This document shows positions 16,261 to 25,369 of a stretch of DNA of 34,035 bases, piece by piece. The stretch is from Aquibium carbonis. Lineage in GTDB: Bacteria; Pseudomonadota; Alphaproteobacteria; Rhizobiales; Rhizobiaceae. Location: assembly GCF_003970795.1 (NCBI RefSeq), contig NZ_RWKW01000013.1:1-34035 (forward strand), read 5' to 3'. Within the stretch, counting starts at the first letter, position 1. Every line of letters begins with the position of its first letter. The position numbers and the translations under genes were made by a program. The notes below the pieces were generated by a model that worked only from the letters and a program-made list of their open reading frames with translations, made no database searches and had not been told where the DNA came from.

Positions 16261-17423
16261 TGACGTCCGCGACCGATTGGAACGCCTTGGCCGACGAGGC
16301 CTTCCGCGAGGCCTTCCGCGATCTCGTCGAGCGCAGGCTGCCGTCCGAGCTGCGCTTCATACGCAAGCAGCGGCCGCTCTTCGACGAGGTTTCGGTGTGG
16401 TACCATGCGCTGGCCGAGGAAGGCTGGCTCGCGCCGGTCTGGCCGGTCGAGCATGGGGGCATGGGGCTGACGCCGGCCAAGCACATGATCTATGTGGAGG
16501 AGTGGGGGCGGCTCGGCTGCCCGCGCATCCCGGACCATGGCCTCGGCCTCATCGGGCCGCTGCTCCTGGAGCACGGCACCGACGAGCAGAAGGCCTACTA
16601 CCTTCCGCGCATCCTCACCGGCGAGCATGTCTGGTGCCAGGGCTATTCCGAGCCGAATTCCGGCTCCGACCTGGCCAGCCTGCGCACGGCGGCCGTGCGC
16701 GACGGAGACGCGTTCGTCGTCAACGGCCAGAAAATCTGGACCACGCTGGCGCACTGCGCGAACTGGATCTTCGCGCTGGTTCGCACCAGCCGCGACGAGA
16801 AGGTGCGCCAGAAGGGCATCACCGTTCTGCTGATCGACATGACGACGCCGGGCGTTCGGGTTCGTCCCATCGCCAATCTCCGGGGCGAAACCGATTTCTG
16901 CGAGGTGTTCTTCGACGACGTGCGCGTACCGGTCGCCAACGTGGTCGGGCAGATCGACCAGGGCTGGGATGTGGCCAAGTCGGTGCTCGGCCACGAGCGC
17001 ATCTTCCTCGGCGCGACGACCCGCCCCGAGATCGCCATCGAACGGCTGGAAAAGCTCGCCCGGGCACGGGGCGCCTTCGAAGACCCGGCTTTCCGCTCGC
17101 GCTACGCCAGGCACAGGCTCGACCTCTATGATCTCGGCTCTGCCTTCGAGCGATTCGCGAAAGTGTTGCGCGACGGCGGCGAACTGGGCGCGGACGTCTC
17201 GATGCTGAAGATCTTCACCACCGAACTCTACCAGCGCATCACCGAGGAGACCCTGACATTGGCAGGGGAGGATGCGCGCTACTTCGATGACATCGAAGCC
17301 GGTAATGATCAGGTCGATGCGATGAACCTGTTTCTGGATTCGCGCGCACCGGCCATCTTCGGCGGATCGAACGAGATACAGAAGAACATCCTGGCGAAGG
17401 CGGTCCTGCGGCTGCCGAGCTGA
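16260..17423 (+). CDS. Acyl-CoA dehydrogenase, large-subunit type (PimC-like)
   Basis: This 387-residue protein contains the acyl-CoA dehydrogenase domains in order: N-terminal helices (EEGWLAPVWPVEHGGMGLTP), the middle domain with WCQGYSEPNSGSDLASL and GQKIWTTLAHCANWIF, and a C-terminal domain ending IFGGSNEIQKNILAKAV. The middle-domain blocks resemble the large subunit of pimeloyl-CoA dehydrogenase. The start ATG 16260 shares its A with the TGA of the hydratase gene, so the long open frame before it is not coding. With the small-subunit gene at 14350 it probably forms an alpha/beta enzyme. Substrate unknown; such pairs often act on branched, dicarboxylic or alicyclic acyl-CoAs. Confidence 0.9.
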   Translation: MTSATDWNALADEAFREAFRDLVERRLPSELRFIRKQRPLFDEVSVWYHALAEEGWLAPVWPVEHGGMGLTPAKHMIYVEEWGRLGCPRIPDHGLGLIGPLLLEHGTDEQKAYYLPRILTGEHVWCQGYSEPNSGSDLASLRTAAVRDGDAFVVNGQKIWTTLAHCANWIFALVRTSRDEKVRQKGITVLLIDMTTPGVRVRPIANLRGETDFCEVFFDDVRVPVANVVGQIDQGWDVAKSVLGHERIFLGATTRPEIAIERLEKLARARGAFEDPAFRSRYARHRLDLYDLGSAFERFAKVLRDGGELGADVSMLKIFTTELYQRITEETLTLAGEDARYFDDIEAGNDQVDAMNLFLDSRAPAIFGGSNEIQKNILAKAVLRLPS

Positions 17424-17465
17424 ATTGACGGCCGCGGCGAGCTCCGCGGATCGAGGGAGGAGAAC

Positions 17466-18261
17466 ATGGCCAGCATGGAAGCCGCCGTTCCGGCGGGCGC
17501 GGTCGCGTCGGCGATCGACCAGGATTATGCGCTGGTCGGCGAAGGCCTGACCAAGGTCTTCGGCGGCTTTGCCGCCGTGAAGGACGTGAATCTCGCCGTT
17601 CGGCGAGGCTCGATCCACGCGCTGATCGGGCCGAACGGCGCCGGCAAGACGACGTGCTTCAACCTGCTCACCAAGACGCTGTCGCCGACGAAGGGCAGGA
17701 TTCTGCTCAATGGCGTGGACATTTCCAGGCTGCGGACCGCGGAGGTGGCGCGTCGCGGCCTTGTCCGCTCGTTCCAGATCTCGGCCATCTTCCCAAACCT
17801 GACCGTTCTCGAAAACGTCCGCGTCGCGCTGCAGGCGTCCTACGGCACCGGTTATCACTTCTGGCGGTCACTGCGGGCGGTCGCGCCGCTCAACCGGCGC
17901 GCCGAGGAACTGCTGGAACAGGTCGGCATCGTCGAGAGCCGCGGCACCACGGCGGCCGAACTGTCCTACGGCAAGAAGCGCGCTTTGGAGATCGCCACCA
18001 CGCTGGCGCTCGAACCGGAGGTGATGCTGCTGGACGAACCAACGGCCGGCATGGGCCATGAGGACGTCGAGCCGATCACCGAACTGATCCGGAAGGTCGC
18101 CGTGGGACGCACGGTCCTGCTCGTCGAGCACAATCTGTCGGTGGTTTCGAACCTGTGCGACCGCATCACCGTGCTCCAGCACGGCGAAGTGTTGGCAGAG
18201 GGGACCTACGAACAGGTGTCCAACGACGAGCGGGTCGTCGAGGCCTACATGGGAGGCGTGG

Positions 18262-18269
<8 letters not shown>
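17466..18269 (+). CDS. Branched-chain-type ABC transporter ATP-binding protein (LivG type)
   Basis: This 267-residue ATPase has Walker A GPNGAGKT (about residues 57-64), the LivG-type loop GLVRSFQISAIFPNLTVLENV, the family signature AELSYGKKRALEIA, Walker B VMLLDEPTAGM and the switch His in LVEHNL. It is the first of four consecutive importer genes and overlaps livF by eight bases. A strong GGGAGGAGAAC site precedes ATG 17466. The start lies 42 bases after the acyl-CoA dehydrogenase stop, so transport and beta-oxidation genes are probably one transcript. The importer likely carries an aromatic or alicyclic acid, or a related hydrophobic substrate, rather than leucine (inference from context). 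Confidence 0.92.
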
Positions 18270-19008
<739 letters not shown>

Positions 19009-19012
19009 GCCG

Positions 19013-19894
19013 ATGTTCGACGGCATCTCGACGCAACTGCTGATGGGGCAGATCCTGATCGGGCTGATCAACGGCTCGTTCTACGCCATGCTCTCGATGG
19101 GGCTCGTCATCATCTTCGGCATGATGCACATCATCAATTTCACCCATGGCGCACAGTACATGCTGGGCGCTTTCGTGGCCTGGCTCCTGCTCAACCATCT
19201 CGGCATCGGCTACTGGCCGGCCCTGGTGATCGCGCCGGTGGTCGTGGCGATCTCGGGAATGTTCCTGGAAAGGGTGCTGCTTAGACCCTTGGCGGGGCTC
19301 GACCATCTCTACAGCCTGCTGGCCACATACGCGGTCGCGCTGATCGTCGAGGGGCTCGTTCGCTATCAGTACGGCTCGACCGGCCTGCCGTATCAGAACC
19401 CCATCCCCGGCGGGGTGAATCTGGGCTTCATGTTCATGCCCTACTACCGCCTCTGGGTCGTGGCCTTTTCAGTGTTCACCTGTCTCGGCACCTGGATCCT
19501 CATCGAACACACCAAGCTCGGCTCCTACCTGCGCGCGGCCAACGAGAAGCCGCAGCTCGTCCAGACATTCGGCATCAACGTGCCGAAGATGATGACGCTG
19601 ACCTACGGGTTCGGCGTCGGCCTCGCCGGCCTTTGCGGCGTTCTCGCGGCACCGATCTACCAGGTGTCTCCGTCGATGGGATCGAGCCTGATGATCGTCG
19701 TCTTCGCAGTCGTGGTGATCGGCGGCATGGGGTCTATCATCGGCGCGGTTGCCACCGGCTACATGCTCGGCGTCGTGGAAGGGCTGACCAAGGTCTTCTA
19801 TCCGGAAGCCGCCAGCGTGGTGATCTTCCTGTTCATGACGGTCGCGCTCTATCTGCGCCCGGCCGGCATCTTCAGCGGCAAGGAGCAGAACTGA
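19013..19894 (+). CDS. Branched-chain-type ABC transporter permease (LivH type)
   Basis: This 293-residue inner-membrane protein has about eight hydrophobic segments. Blocks typical of LivH are GLINGSFYAMLSMGLVIIFGMMHIINFTHGAQYMLGAF at the N-terminus and FAVVVIGGMGSIIGAVATGY in the C-terminal half. It pairs with the LivM-type protein to form the channel. Its stop overlaps the next start (TGATG) by one base. Confidence 0.92.
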   Translation: MFDGISTQLLMGQILIGLINGSFYAMLSMGLVIIFGMMHIINFTHGAQYMLGAFVAWLLLNHLGIGYWPALVIAPVVVAISGMFLERVLLRPLAGLDHLYSLLATYAVALIVEGLVRYQYGSTGLPYQNPIPGGVNLGFMFMPYYRLWVVAFSVFTCLGTWILIEHTKLGSYLRAANEKPQLVQTFGINVPKMMTLTYGFGVGLAGLCGVLAAPIYQVSPSMGSSLMIVVFAVVVIGGMGSIIGAVATGYMLGVVEGLTKVFYPEAASVVIFLFMTVALYLRPAGIFSGKEQN

Positions 19895-20865
19895 TGATCC
19901 GACTTCTCCTTATTGCCGTCGCGGTCGCGCTGCTGGCCATCGCGCCCTTCCACTTCTACTCCGTCACGCTGATGACGATCATGTGCTTCGTCATCTTCGC
20001 CTGCTCGTTCAACCTGCTTCTCGGCTATTCGGGCCTGCTGTGCTTCGGCCACGCCATGTTCTTCGGCGGCGCGGCCTATGTGACGGGCTACATCCTGAAG
20101 TCGACGCCGATCTCCATCGAACTGGCGATCCTGGCCGGCGGCGTCTTCAGCGGATTGCTCGGCCTCCTCATCGGCCTGCTCACCATCCGCCGCCAGGGCA
20201 TCCAGTTCGCGATGATCACGCTCGCCTTTTCGCAGTTCCTCTACTTCATCTTCCTCCAGTCGTCGTTCACCGGCGGCGAGGACGGCATGCAGGCGATCCC
20301 GCGCAACGCCCTGTTCGGCCTGTTCGACGTCAGCCAGAACCTGACCTACTACTATGTCGTGCTGGCCTTCACGCTCGTCAGCGTCTTCGTCTACTACCGC
20401 GTCGTCCACTCGCCCTATGGCGAGATCCTGAAGGCGGTTCGCGACAACCAGCCGCGCGTGGAGTCGCTCGGCTTCGATCCGGAGCGGATCAAGCTGCTCG
20501 CCTTCGTCATCTCCGCCGCCATGGCGGGCGTGGCCGGCGGCATGAAGGCGACCGTCTACCAGTTCGCGACCCTGACCGACGCCTCCTGGCCGATCTCGGC
20601 CGAGGTCATCCTGATGACGCTGCTCGGCGGGCTCGGGACGCTGCTGGGACCGATCTTCGGCGCCGGCATCATCATCTGGCTCAACGACTACCTGGCCGGT
20701 TTCGGCGAGTGGGCGCTGATCAGCCAGGGCGTGATCCTGCTGATCGTCATCGTGTTCTTCCGGCGCGGCTTCGTCGGCGAACTCTCGGCGCTGGCCACCT
20801 ACATCGCCAACCGTCGCAAGCCGGATCCGAAAGCCGCCGCGAGCAACCCGGCCGGCGCCCAGTGA
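19894..20865 (+). CDS. Branched-chain-type ABC transporter permease (LivM type)
   Basis: This 323-residue membrane protein has a LivM-like FNLLLGYSGLLCFGHAMFFGGAAY, GIQFAMITLAFSQFLYF, and the EAA-like loop AVRDNQPRVESLGFDPERIKLLAFVISA. TLLGGLGTLLGPIFGAG is near the C-terminus. ATG 19894 shares its A with the LivH-type stop, so the longer open frame beginning at 19633 is not the gene. A perfect hairpin follows the stop. The matching binding protein is not adjacent; the best candidate is at 24077. Confidence 0.92.
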   Translation: MIRLLLIAVAVALLAIAPFHFYSVTLMTIMCFVIFACSFNLLLGYSGLLCFGHAMFFGGAAYVTGYILKSTPISIELAILAGGVFSGLLGLLIGLLTIRRQGIQFAMITLAFSQFLYFIFLQSSFTGGEDGMQAIPRNALFGLFDVSQNLTYYYVVLAFTLVSVFVYYRVVHSPYGEILKAVRDNQPRVESLGFDPERIKLLAFVISAAMAGVAGGMKATVYQFATLTDASWPISAEVILMTLLGGLGTLLGPIFGAGIIIWLNDYLAGFGEWALISQGVILLIVIVFFRRGFVGELSALATYIANRRKPDPKAAASNPAGAQ

Positions 20866-20869
20866 TCCA

Positions 20870-20892
20870 GCCGGCCGCAGGATGCGGCCGGC
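20870..20892. terminator. Bidirectional terminator between the importer and the IclR gene
   Basis: GCCGGCCGCA (20870-20879) and TGCGGCCGGC (20883-20892) form a perfect 10-bp stem with a GGA loop. It sits in the 49-base space between two convergent genes and could serve both. U-tracts are weak on both sides. Confidence 0.7.
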
Positions 20893-20914
20893 AGCCGCTC
20901 TTGGCCGGACGGGT

Positions 20915-21694
20915 TCAGAACTCGATGTCGATCGGCTGGTCGAAGGGGTCGCTCGGCTGTACCGACTTGGCCGCCCGTTGCAGGGACGCCAGGTAGCGGT
21001 CGCGGTTGAGACGAATGCGTTCGGCCGCGCCACCGAGCCCCAGCACGACCGGCTGGTTCTGGATGCTGATCGGCAAAAGCACGCAGATCGTCCCGCCGCC
21101 CAGAAAAGGAACGTTCTCGGTCCAGCAGTAGCCGGTCTGTCTGATCTCGCGCACGCGCTCCATCATGTCGCCGATCTTGACACGCTCGGAGGCTTTCGGG
21201 GTCGCGATGTTGGCGCGGCGCACGATGTTGTCGATCTTGTCGTCGGGCAGGGTGGACAGGAGCATCCAGCCGACGGCCGACTGGGTCAGAGGCCGCAGCG
21301 TGCCCTCGTCGACGTGGAACCGCAAGGCGTGCACCGACTGGATGATCTGGACGTACTGGAGATAGACGTCGTTGCGCGTCCCGATGGAAACGGTCTCGCC
21401 GGTTGCCGCATGCACGTCGCGCAACGCGTCGAGCACCCGGCTGGTGCCGAACAGGGCACGGGGAATCCAGTCGCCCAGGGACGTGACCTTGGGCGTCGGA
21501 AAATAGAGCCGGTCGCTTCGATCGAAGTTCAGGTAGCCGAGCGTGACCAGCGTCTTGAGCAGAACCGTCGTGCTCGACTGCGGATAGCCGAGCGCGACGG
21601 CGATTTCCGACATCGCGCGCGGCTGCCTAATGCGCTTGAAATATTCGAGAATCTCGATGGCGCGTGTCGCCGACTTGACCTGCGAATTCTGCAT
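20915..21694 (-). CDS. IclR-family transcriptional regulator
   Basis: This 259-residue protein has an N-terminal winged helix (VKSATRAIEILEYFKRIRQP, then MSEIAVALGYPQSSTTVLLKTLVTLGYL) and a C-terminal IclR effector domain (ETVSIGTRNDVYLQYVQ, then the conserved GYCWTENVPFLGG region). ATG 21694 was chosen because GGAGGATCGGCCG precedes it; ATG 21850 would add an atypical 52-residue extension. It is the only regulator inside the catabolic cluster and sits opposite the first monooxygenase. One 18-bp element lies 25 bases upstream, and three related ones precede other cluster operons, so it probably controls itself and the pathway. Whether it activates or represses cannot be seen; positions about 90-140 bases upstream of the rightward genes suit activation. 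Confidence 0.9.
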   Translation of the reverse strand: MQNSQVKSATRAIEILEYFKRIRQPRAMSEIAVALGYPQSSTTVLLKTLVTLGYLNFDRSDRLYFPTPKVTSLGDWIPRALFGTSRVLDALRDVHAATGETVSIGTRNDVYLQYVQIIQSVHALRFHVDEGTLRPLTQSAVGWMLLSTLPDDKIDNIVRRANIATPKASERVKIGDMMERVREIRQTGYCWTENVPFLGGGTICVLLPISIQNQPVVLGLGGAAERIRLNRDRYLASLQRAAKSVQPSDPFDQPIDIEF

Positions 21695-21719
21695 CGGCCG
21701 ATCCTCCGCTATCAGTGCA

Positions 21720-21737
21720 GTATCAGAGATGTGAAAC
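21720..21737. promoter_or_regulatory. 18-bp palindromic element, copy 3 (iclR / LLM monooxygenase)
   Basis: GTATCAGAGATGTGAAAC, identical to copy 1 at 14 of 18 positions. It lies 25 bases upstream of the IclR start, where it would block that promoter, and 142 bases before the monooxygenase start. This is a likely autoregulatory operator. Confidence 0.65.
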
Positions 21738-21879
21738 TGCTCACCACGTACGAATTGCTTCTGGTTCGGGTTCACTGGGCATGACAAGGTAGCCGTCGTC
21801 AAGGCCGAACACGCCCTGACGTCGGGAGGAGACGAGACGGGCGCCTGCAAGGGACGCCCGCGACGGGAGGAGATGAGCC

Positions 21880-23193
21880 ATGAAGCTCGGTGTCTTCTAT
21901 GAGCACCAGTTGCCGCAGCCGTGGGGCGAGGATGGCGAACTGAGGCTCTTCAACGAGGCGCTCGAACAGGTCGAGCTCGCCGATCGCCTCGGCTTTGACC
22001 ACATGTGGGAAGTCGAGCACCATTTTCTCGAGGAGTATTCGCATTCTTCCGCGCCCGAGGTGTTTCTCGGTGCCGTCTCCCAGCGCACGAAGAACATCCG
22101 TCTCGGGCATGGCATCTGCCTGTCTCCGCCCGCCTACAATCACCCCGCGCGCGTGGCCGAGCGGCTCGCCACCCTCGATCTCGTATCGGGTGGCCGCGTC
22201 GAATGGGGAACGGGTGAATCCGGCTCGCTCATCGAGATGCACGGCTTCGGGATCGAGCCGGAACAGAAGACTGCCATGTGGCGCGAAGGCGTCGAGCAGA
22301 CGGCCAACATGATGACCATGCGGCCGTACCCGGGCTTCGACGGTCAGTTCTTTTCGATGCCGGTGCGCAACGTCGTGCCGAAGCCGGTGCAGAAGCCGCA
22401 TCCGCCGATCTGGATGGCGTGCTCGCGCCGCGAAAGCATCCTGCGCGCGGCCCGCAACGGGGTCGGGGCCCTGGTCTTCGGCTTCGTCGAGGCGTCCCAG
22501 GCCAAGCTCTGGCGCGACGAATACTATTCCATCATCAAGTCGGACGAATGCGTGCCGATCGGCCATGTTGTGAACGCGAATTTCGCGACACTGAACGGCA
22601 TGATGGTGCACCAGAACCATGACGAGGCCATCAGCCGCGGGTTGGACGGATTTCGCTTCTTCGGCTTTTCCATCGCCCACTACGCCGTCTACGGCGAGCA
22701 CCGGCCAGGCGTCACCAATCTCTGGAACCGGTTCCAGGCGATCAAGGACGAGATGCGCGACACGCCGGGCGCGGGTTCGATCGGAACGCCGGCCAGCGTG
22801 CGCGAACACCTCGAGAGCTATGCCGACGTGGGTGTCGACCAGATGATCTTCATCCAGCAGTCCGGCATGAATCGTCACGACCACATCTGCGAGGCGATGG
22901 AACTCTTCGCCAGCGAGGTCATGCCCGCGCTGAAGGATGGCGAGGACGAGCGTTTGCGTCGCAAGGACGAGGAACTCGCCCCTTTCATAGAACGGGCGCT
23001 CGCCCGCAAGCCGCGGATGGCGGCATTGCGCGTCGACGAGGTGCCGAACGTCGAGTCCATCGGCATCGTGCTCGAGCGGCGGTCGGGCAAGGATTACGCG
23101 AGCGCCGGCGGCACCTATGCCGATCCGACGCGCGGCGGCGCCATCCCCATGGCGTCGCGCGAAACTTTCGCCAGGGCGGCGAAGGTGGGTTGA
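21880..23193 (+). CDS. LLM-class flavin-dependent monooxygenase with C-terminal extension
   Basis: This 437-residue protein has the bacterial luciferase-like TIM barrel: MKLGVFYEHQLPQPWG, LADRLGFDHMWEVEHHFLEEYSHS near residue 34, IRLGHGICLSPPAYNHPARVAERLATLDLVSGGRVEWGTG, and PPIWMACSR. It would use reduced FMN and O2 supplied with a flavin reductase (candidate at 29049). Reactions in the family include Baeyer-Villiger oxidation of cyclic ketones, desulfonation and N-dealkylation. About 80 residues beyond the usual family length are present at the C-terminus, rich in charged residues (DGEDERLRRKDEELAPFIERA). GGGAGGAGATGAGCC precedes ATG 21880. It is followed immediately by the SDR gene and is probably the first gene of the 21880-28939 operon. 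Confidence 0.88.
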   Translation: MKLGVFYEHQLPQPWGEDGELRLFNEALEQVELADRLGFDHMWEVEHHFLEEYSHSSAPEVFLGAVSQRTKNIRLGHGICLSPPAYNHPARVAERLATLDLVSGGRVEWGTGESGSLIEMHGFGIEPEQKTAMWREGVEQTANMMTMRPYPGFDGQFFSMPVRNVVPKPVQKPHPPIWMACSRRESILRAARNGVGALVFGFVEASQAKLWRDEYYSIIKSDECVPIGHVVNANFATLNGMMVHQNHDEAISRGLDGFRFFGFSIAHYAVYGEHRPGVTNLWNRFQAIKDEMRDTPGAGSIGTPASVREHLESYADVGVDQMIFIQQSGMNRHDHICEAMELFASEVMPALKDGEDERLRRKDEELAPFIERALARKPRMAALRVDEVPNVESIGIVLERRSGKDYASAGGTYADPTRGGAIPMASRETFARAAKVG

Positions 23194-23229
23194 ATGAAGA
23201 CACACGTGCATGAGCGGGAAGGAGCGGCG

Positions 23230-23988
23230 ATGACGGGTAGGCTCGAGGGGCGTGTGGCGCTGGTCACGGGCGGCGGCCGGGGCATTGGCCGCGCGATTTC
23301 GGAGGCGTTCGCCCGTGAAGGGGCGTCTGTCGGCATCGTCGACCTGAAGCCCGAGATTGCGGGCGCCGCGGCCGACGAGATCAATGCTTCCGGCGGCAAG
23401 GCAATCGGGCTCGTCGCCAACGTGGCCCGGCGCGACGAGGTCTTCGAGGCGGCGGAACAGGTCAGGGCCGCGTTCGGGCCGACGACCATTCTCGTCAACA
23501 ACGCGATGTTCAATCGCTACGGTTCGCTCCTGGAGCAGGACGAGAAGACGATCGGCCTGATGATCGACGTCGGCTTCAAGGGCGTGATCTGGGGCTACCA
23601 GGCCGTCGTTCCCCAGATGGAGGAGGCCGGCGGTGGATCGATCATCAACATCGCGTCTCCCGCAGCCCTGATCGCGTTCAGGCACGGCATCATGTACAGC
23701 GCCGTCAAGGCCGCCGTGCAGGCGTCGACGCGCTCGGCGGCCGCCGAGTTCGGGCCCTTGAACATCCGCGTCAATGCCATCGCCCCTGGCTCAACCCGCA
23801 CCGATGGCGCCAATCTCGTCGTCGACGAGGCAGGCTGGGAGCGGCGGCGCCAGAAGGTGCCGCTCGGACGCCTCGGCGAGCCGGAAGACATCGCCAATGC
23901 CGCTGTGTTCCTCGCTGGCGCGGAGTCCAGCTGGGTCAGCGGCGACATGATGCTCGTCGACGGCGCCATGACATTCGCGTTTTCGTAA
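23230..23988 (+). CDS. Short-chain dehydrogenase/reductase
   Basis: This 252-residue classical SDR shows cofactor motif TGGGRGIG (about 13-20), NNAMFN in place of NNAG, INIASPA with the catalytic Ser, YSAVKAA with Tyr and Lys, and a typical C-terminus (WVSGDMMLVDGA). Asp at the end of strand two (GIVDLKPE) favours NAD(H). I chose ATG 23230 (GGAAGGAGCGGCG upstream) over ATG 23194, which touches the preceding stop but gives 12 residues outside the fold. It probably interconverts an alcohol and ketone, or a hydroxyacyl-CoA, in the pathway. Confidence 0.9.
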   Translation: MTGRLEGRVALVTGGGRGIGRAISEAFAREGASVGIVDLKPEIAGAAADEINASGGKAIGLVANVARRDEVFEAAEQVRAAFGPTTILVNNAMFNRYGSLLEQDEKTIGLMIDVGFKGVIWGYQAVVPQMEEAGGGSIINIASPAALIAFRHGIMYSAVKAAVQASTRSAAAEFGPLNIRVNAIAPGSTRTDGANLVVDEAGWERRRQKVPLGRLGEPEDIANAAVFLAGAESSWVSGDMMLVDGAMTFAFS

Positions 23989-24018
23989 TTCATCGCGGCA
24001 TTCGCCGCCGATGCAACC

Positions 24019-24057
24019 ATCTTCGGACGGAGGTCTCCCTTCGGGAAGTTCGAAGAT
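24019..24057 (+). repeat. Inverted repeat in the leader of the binding-protein gene
   Basis: ATCTTCG (24019-24025) and CGAAGAT (24051-24057) are perfect inverted repeats separated by 25 bases that contain a smaller TCCC-ttc-GGGA hairpin. They lie between the SDR stop and the ribosome site of the solute-binding protein. The structure may stabilise or partly terminate the transcript; this is speculative. Confidence 0.35.
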
Positions 24058-24076
24058 CTCAAGTGGAGGAAAAGAC

Positions 24077-25303
24077 ATGAAGACACAGACGATGAAATAC
24101 GCCTTGGCGGGTCTCCTGGCCTCGACCTTTCTGGTGCCGGCAGCCGTCGCCGACGGCATCTCGGGCGACGTGGTGAAGATTGGCGTCATGAACGACCAGT
24201 CCGGTCCCTATGCCGACAATGGCGGCCCCGGCACCGTCGAGGCGGCGCGCATGGCCATCGAGGATTTCGGCGGCGAGGTGAACGGCAAGAAGATCGAACT
24301 CGTGATTGCCGACGACCAGAACAAGCCCGACATCGGTGCGGCGATCGCGCAGAAATGGGTCGATGAAGAGGGTGTCGACGCCATCGTCGGTGGTTCGGCC
24401 TCCTCGATCGCCATCGCGATCCAGGCAATGATGGCCGAGAAGAAGAAGCCCTACATGCTGGCCGGCACGGCCTCCTCGGGCCTGACCAACGATGCCTGCT
24501 CGCCGATGGGCACCCAATGGGTTCTCGATACCTATTCGCTCGCCAAGGGCGTCATCCAGTCGATGATCGCTGCCGGCAACGAGTCCTTCTACTTCATCAC
24601 GGTCGACTACACCTTCGGCAAGCAGTGGCAGGCCGACGCCACCAAGTTCATCGAGGATGCCGGCGGCAAGGTGCTGGGCTCGGTGCTGCATCCGCTCAAC
24701 AGCAACGACTTCTCGTCCTACGTGCTGCAGGCGCAGGCGAGCGGCGCGGACGTCATCGTGCTTGCCAATTCTGGCTCCGACTTCGCCAACGCGGTCAAGC
24801 AGGCGCAGGAATTCGGCATCCAGGCAGGCGGCCAGCAGGTCGTGGCGCTGGGACTCCAGATCAACCAGGTTCACGGCATCGGCCTGGAGGCCGTCCAGGG
24901 CATGTCGATCGTCACGCCCGGCTACTGGGACCTGAACGACGAGACCCGCGAATTCGCCGACCGCTTCAAGAAGCGCTTCCGGGATCGCATTCCCAACGAG
25001 ACGATGTCGGGCACCTACAGCGCCATCACGCACTACCTGAAGGCCGTCCAGGAAGCCGGCACCGACGAGGGTGAGGCGGTCGTCGCCAAGATGCACGAGA
25101 TGCCGATCAACGACTTCCAGATGAAGGACGTCATGATCCGCGCCGACGGGCAGGTGATGCGGCCGATGTACGCCGTCACCATCAAGAGCCCCGACGAGGT
25201 GAAGCAGCCCTACGACTACTACACGGTTACCGCGACGATCCCGGCCGAGGACGTCTGGCGGCCGGCGTCGGAAAGCAGCTGTCCGCTCCTGAAGACCCAA
25301 TAA
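24077..25303 (+). CDS. ABC transporter substrate-binding protein (branched-chain/aromatic type)
   Basis: This 408-residue protein has a signal peptide (MKTQTMKYALAGLLAS to AAVADG) and a type I periplasmic binding fold. Family blocks are VVKIGVMNDQSGPYADNGGPG, VNGKKIELVIADDQNKPDIGAA, VDAIVGGSASSIAIAIQ and FYFITVDYTFGKQW. It belongs with the LivGFHM-type subunits at 17466-20865, although about 3.2 kb and three genes separate them. Proteins of this group often bind aromatic or other organic acids rather than amino acids. GTGGAGGAAAAGAC precedes ATG 24077. A strong hairpin directly after the gene may raise its level relative to downstream enzymes, a usual need for binding proteins. Confidence 0.9.
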   Translation: MKTQTMKYALAGLLASTFLVPAAVADGISGDVVKIGVMNDQSGPYADNGGPGTVEAARMAIEDFGGEVNGKKIELVIADDQNKPDIGAAIAQKWVDEEGVDAIVGGSASSIAIAIQAMMAEKKKPYMLAGTASSGLTNDACSPMGTQWVLDTYSLAKGVIQSMIAAGNESFYFITVDYTFGKQWQADATKFIEDAGGKVLGSVLHPLNSNDFSSYVLQAQASGADVIVLANSGSDFANAVKQAQEFGIQAGGQQVVALGLQINQVHGIGLEAVQGMSIVTPGYWDLNDETREFADRFKKRFRDRIPNETMSGTYSAITHYLKAVQEAGTDEGEAVVAKMHEMPINDFQMKDVMIRADGQVMRPMYAVTIKSPDEVKQPYDYYTVTATIPAEDVWRPASESSCPLLKTQ

Positions 25304-25318
25304 GCCTCCCAAGGCTCC

Positions 25319-25344
25319 GGCGAAGGGGCATCTGCCCCTTCGCC
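25319..25344 (+). terminator. Strong hairpin after the binding-protein gene
   Basis: GGCGAAGGGGCA (25319-25330) and TGCCCCTTCGCC (25333-25344) form a perfect 12-bp inverted repeat with almost no loop, 15 bases after the stop. No U-run follows (acccctg), so it may act as a 3' mRNA stabiliser with partial read-through into the lactonase gene 25 bases on. Confidence 0.65.
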
Positions 25345-25369
25345 ACCCCTGATGATCGAAGGCAAGACA

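Noticed and set aside
12593-17423. Possible DmdB/DmdC pathway for DMSP-derived methylmercaptopropionate
   Set aside because: The ligase is similar in type, but both dehydrogenases are under 400 residues whereas DmdC is much longer, and no DmdA or DmdD-specific feature is seen.
17432-17449. CCGCGG-cgagct-CCGCGG hairpin between the acyl-CoA dehydrogenase and the importer ATPase
   Set aside because: Six-base GC palindromes are frequent at this base composition, there is no U-run, and the next ribosome site is only a few bases on; not convincing as terminator or operator.
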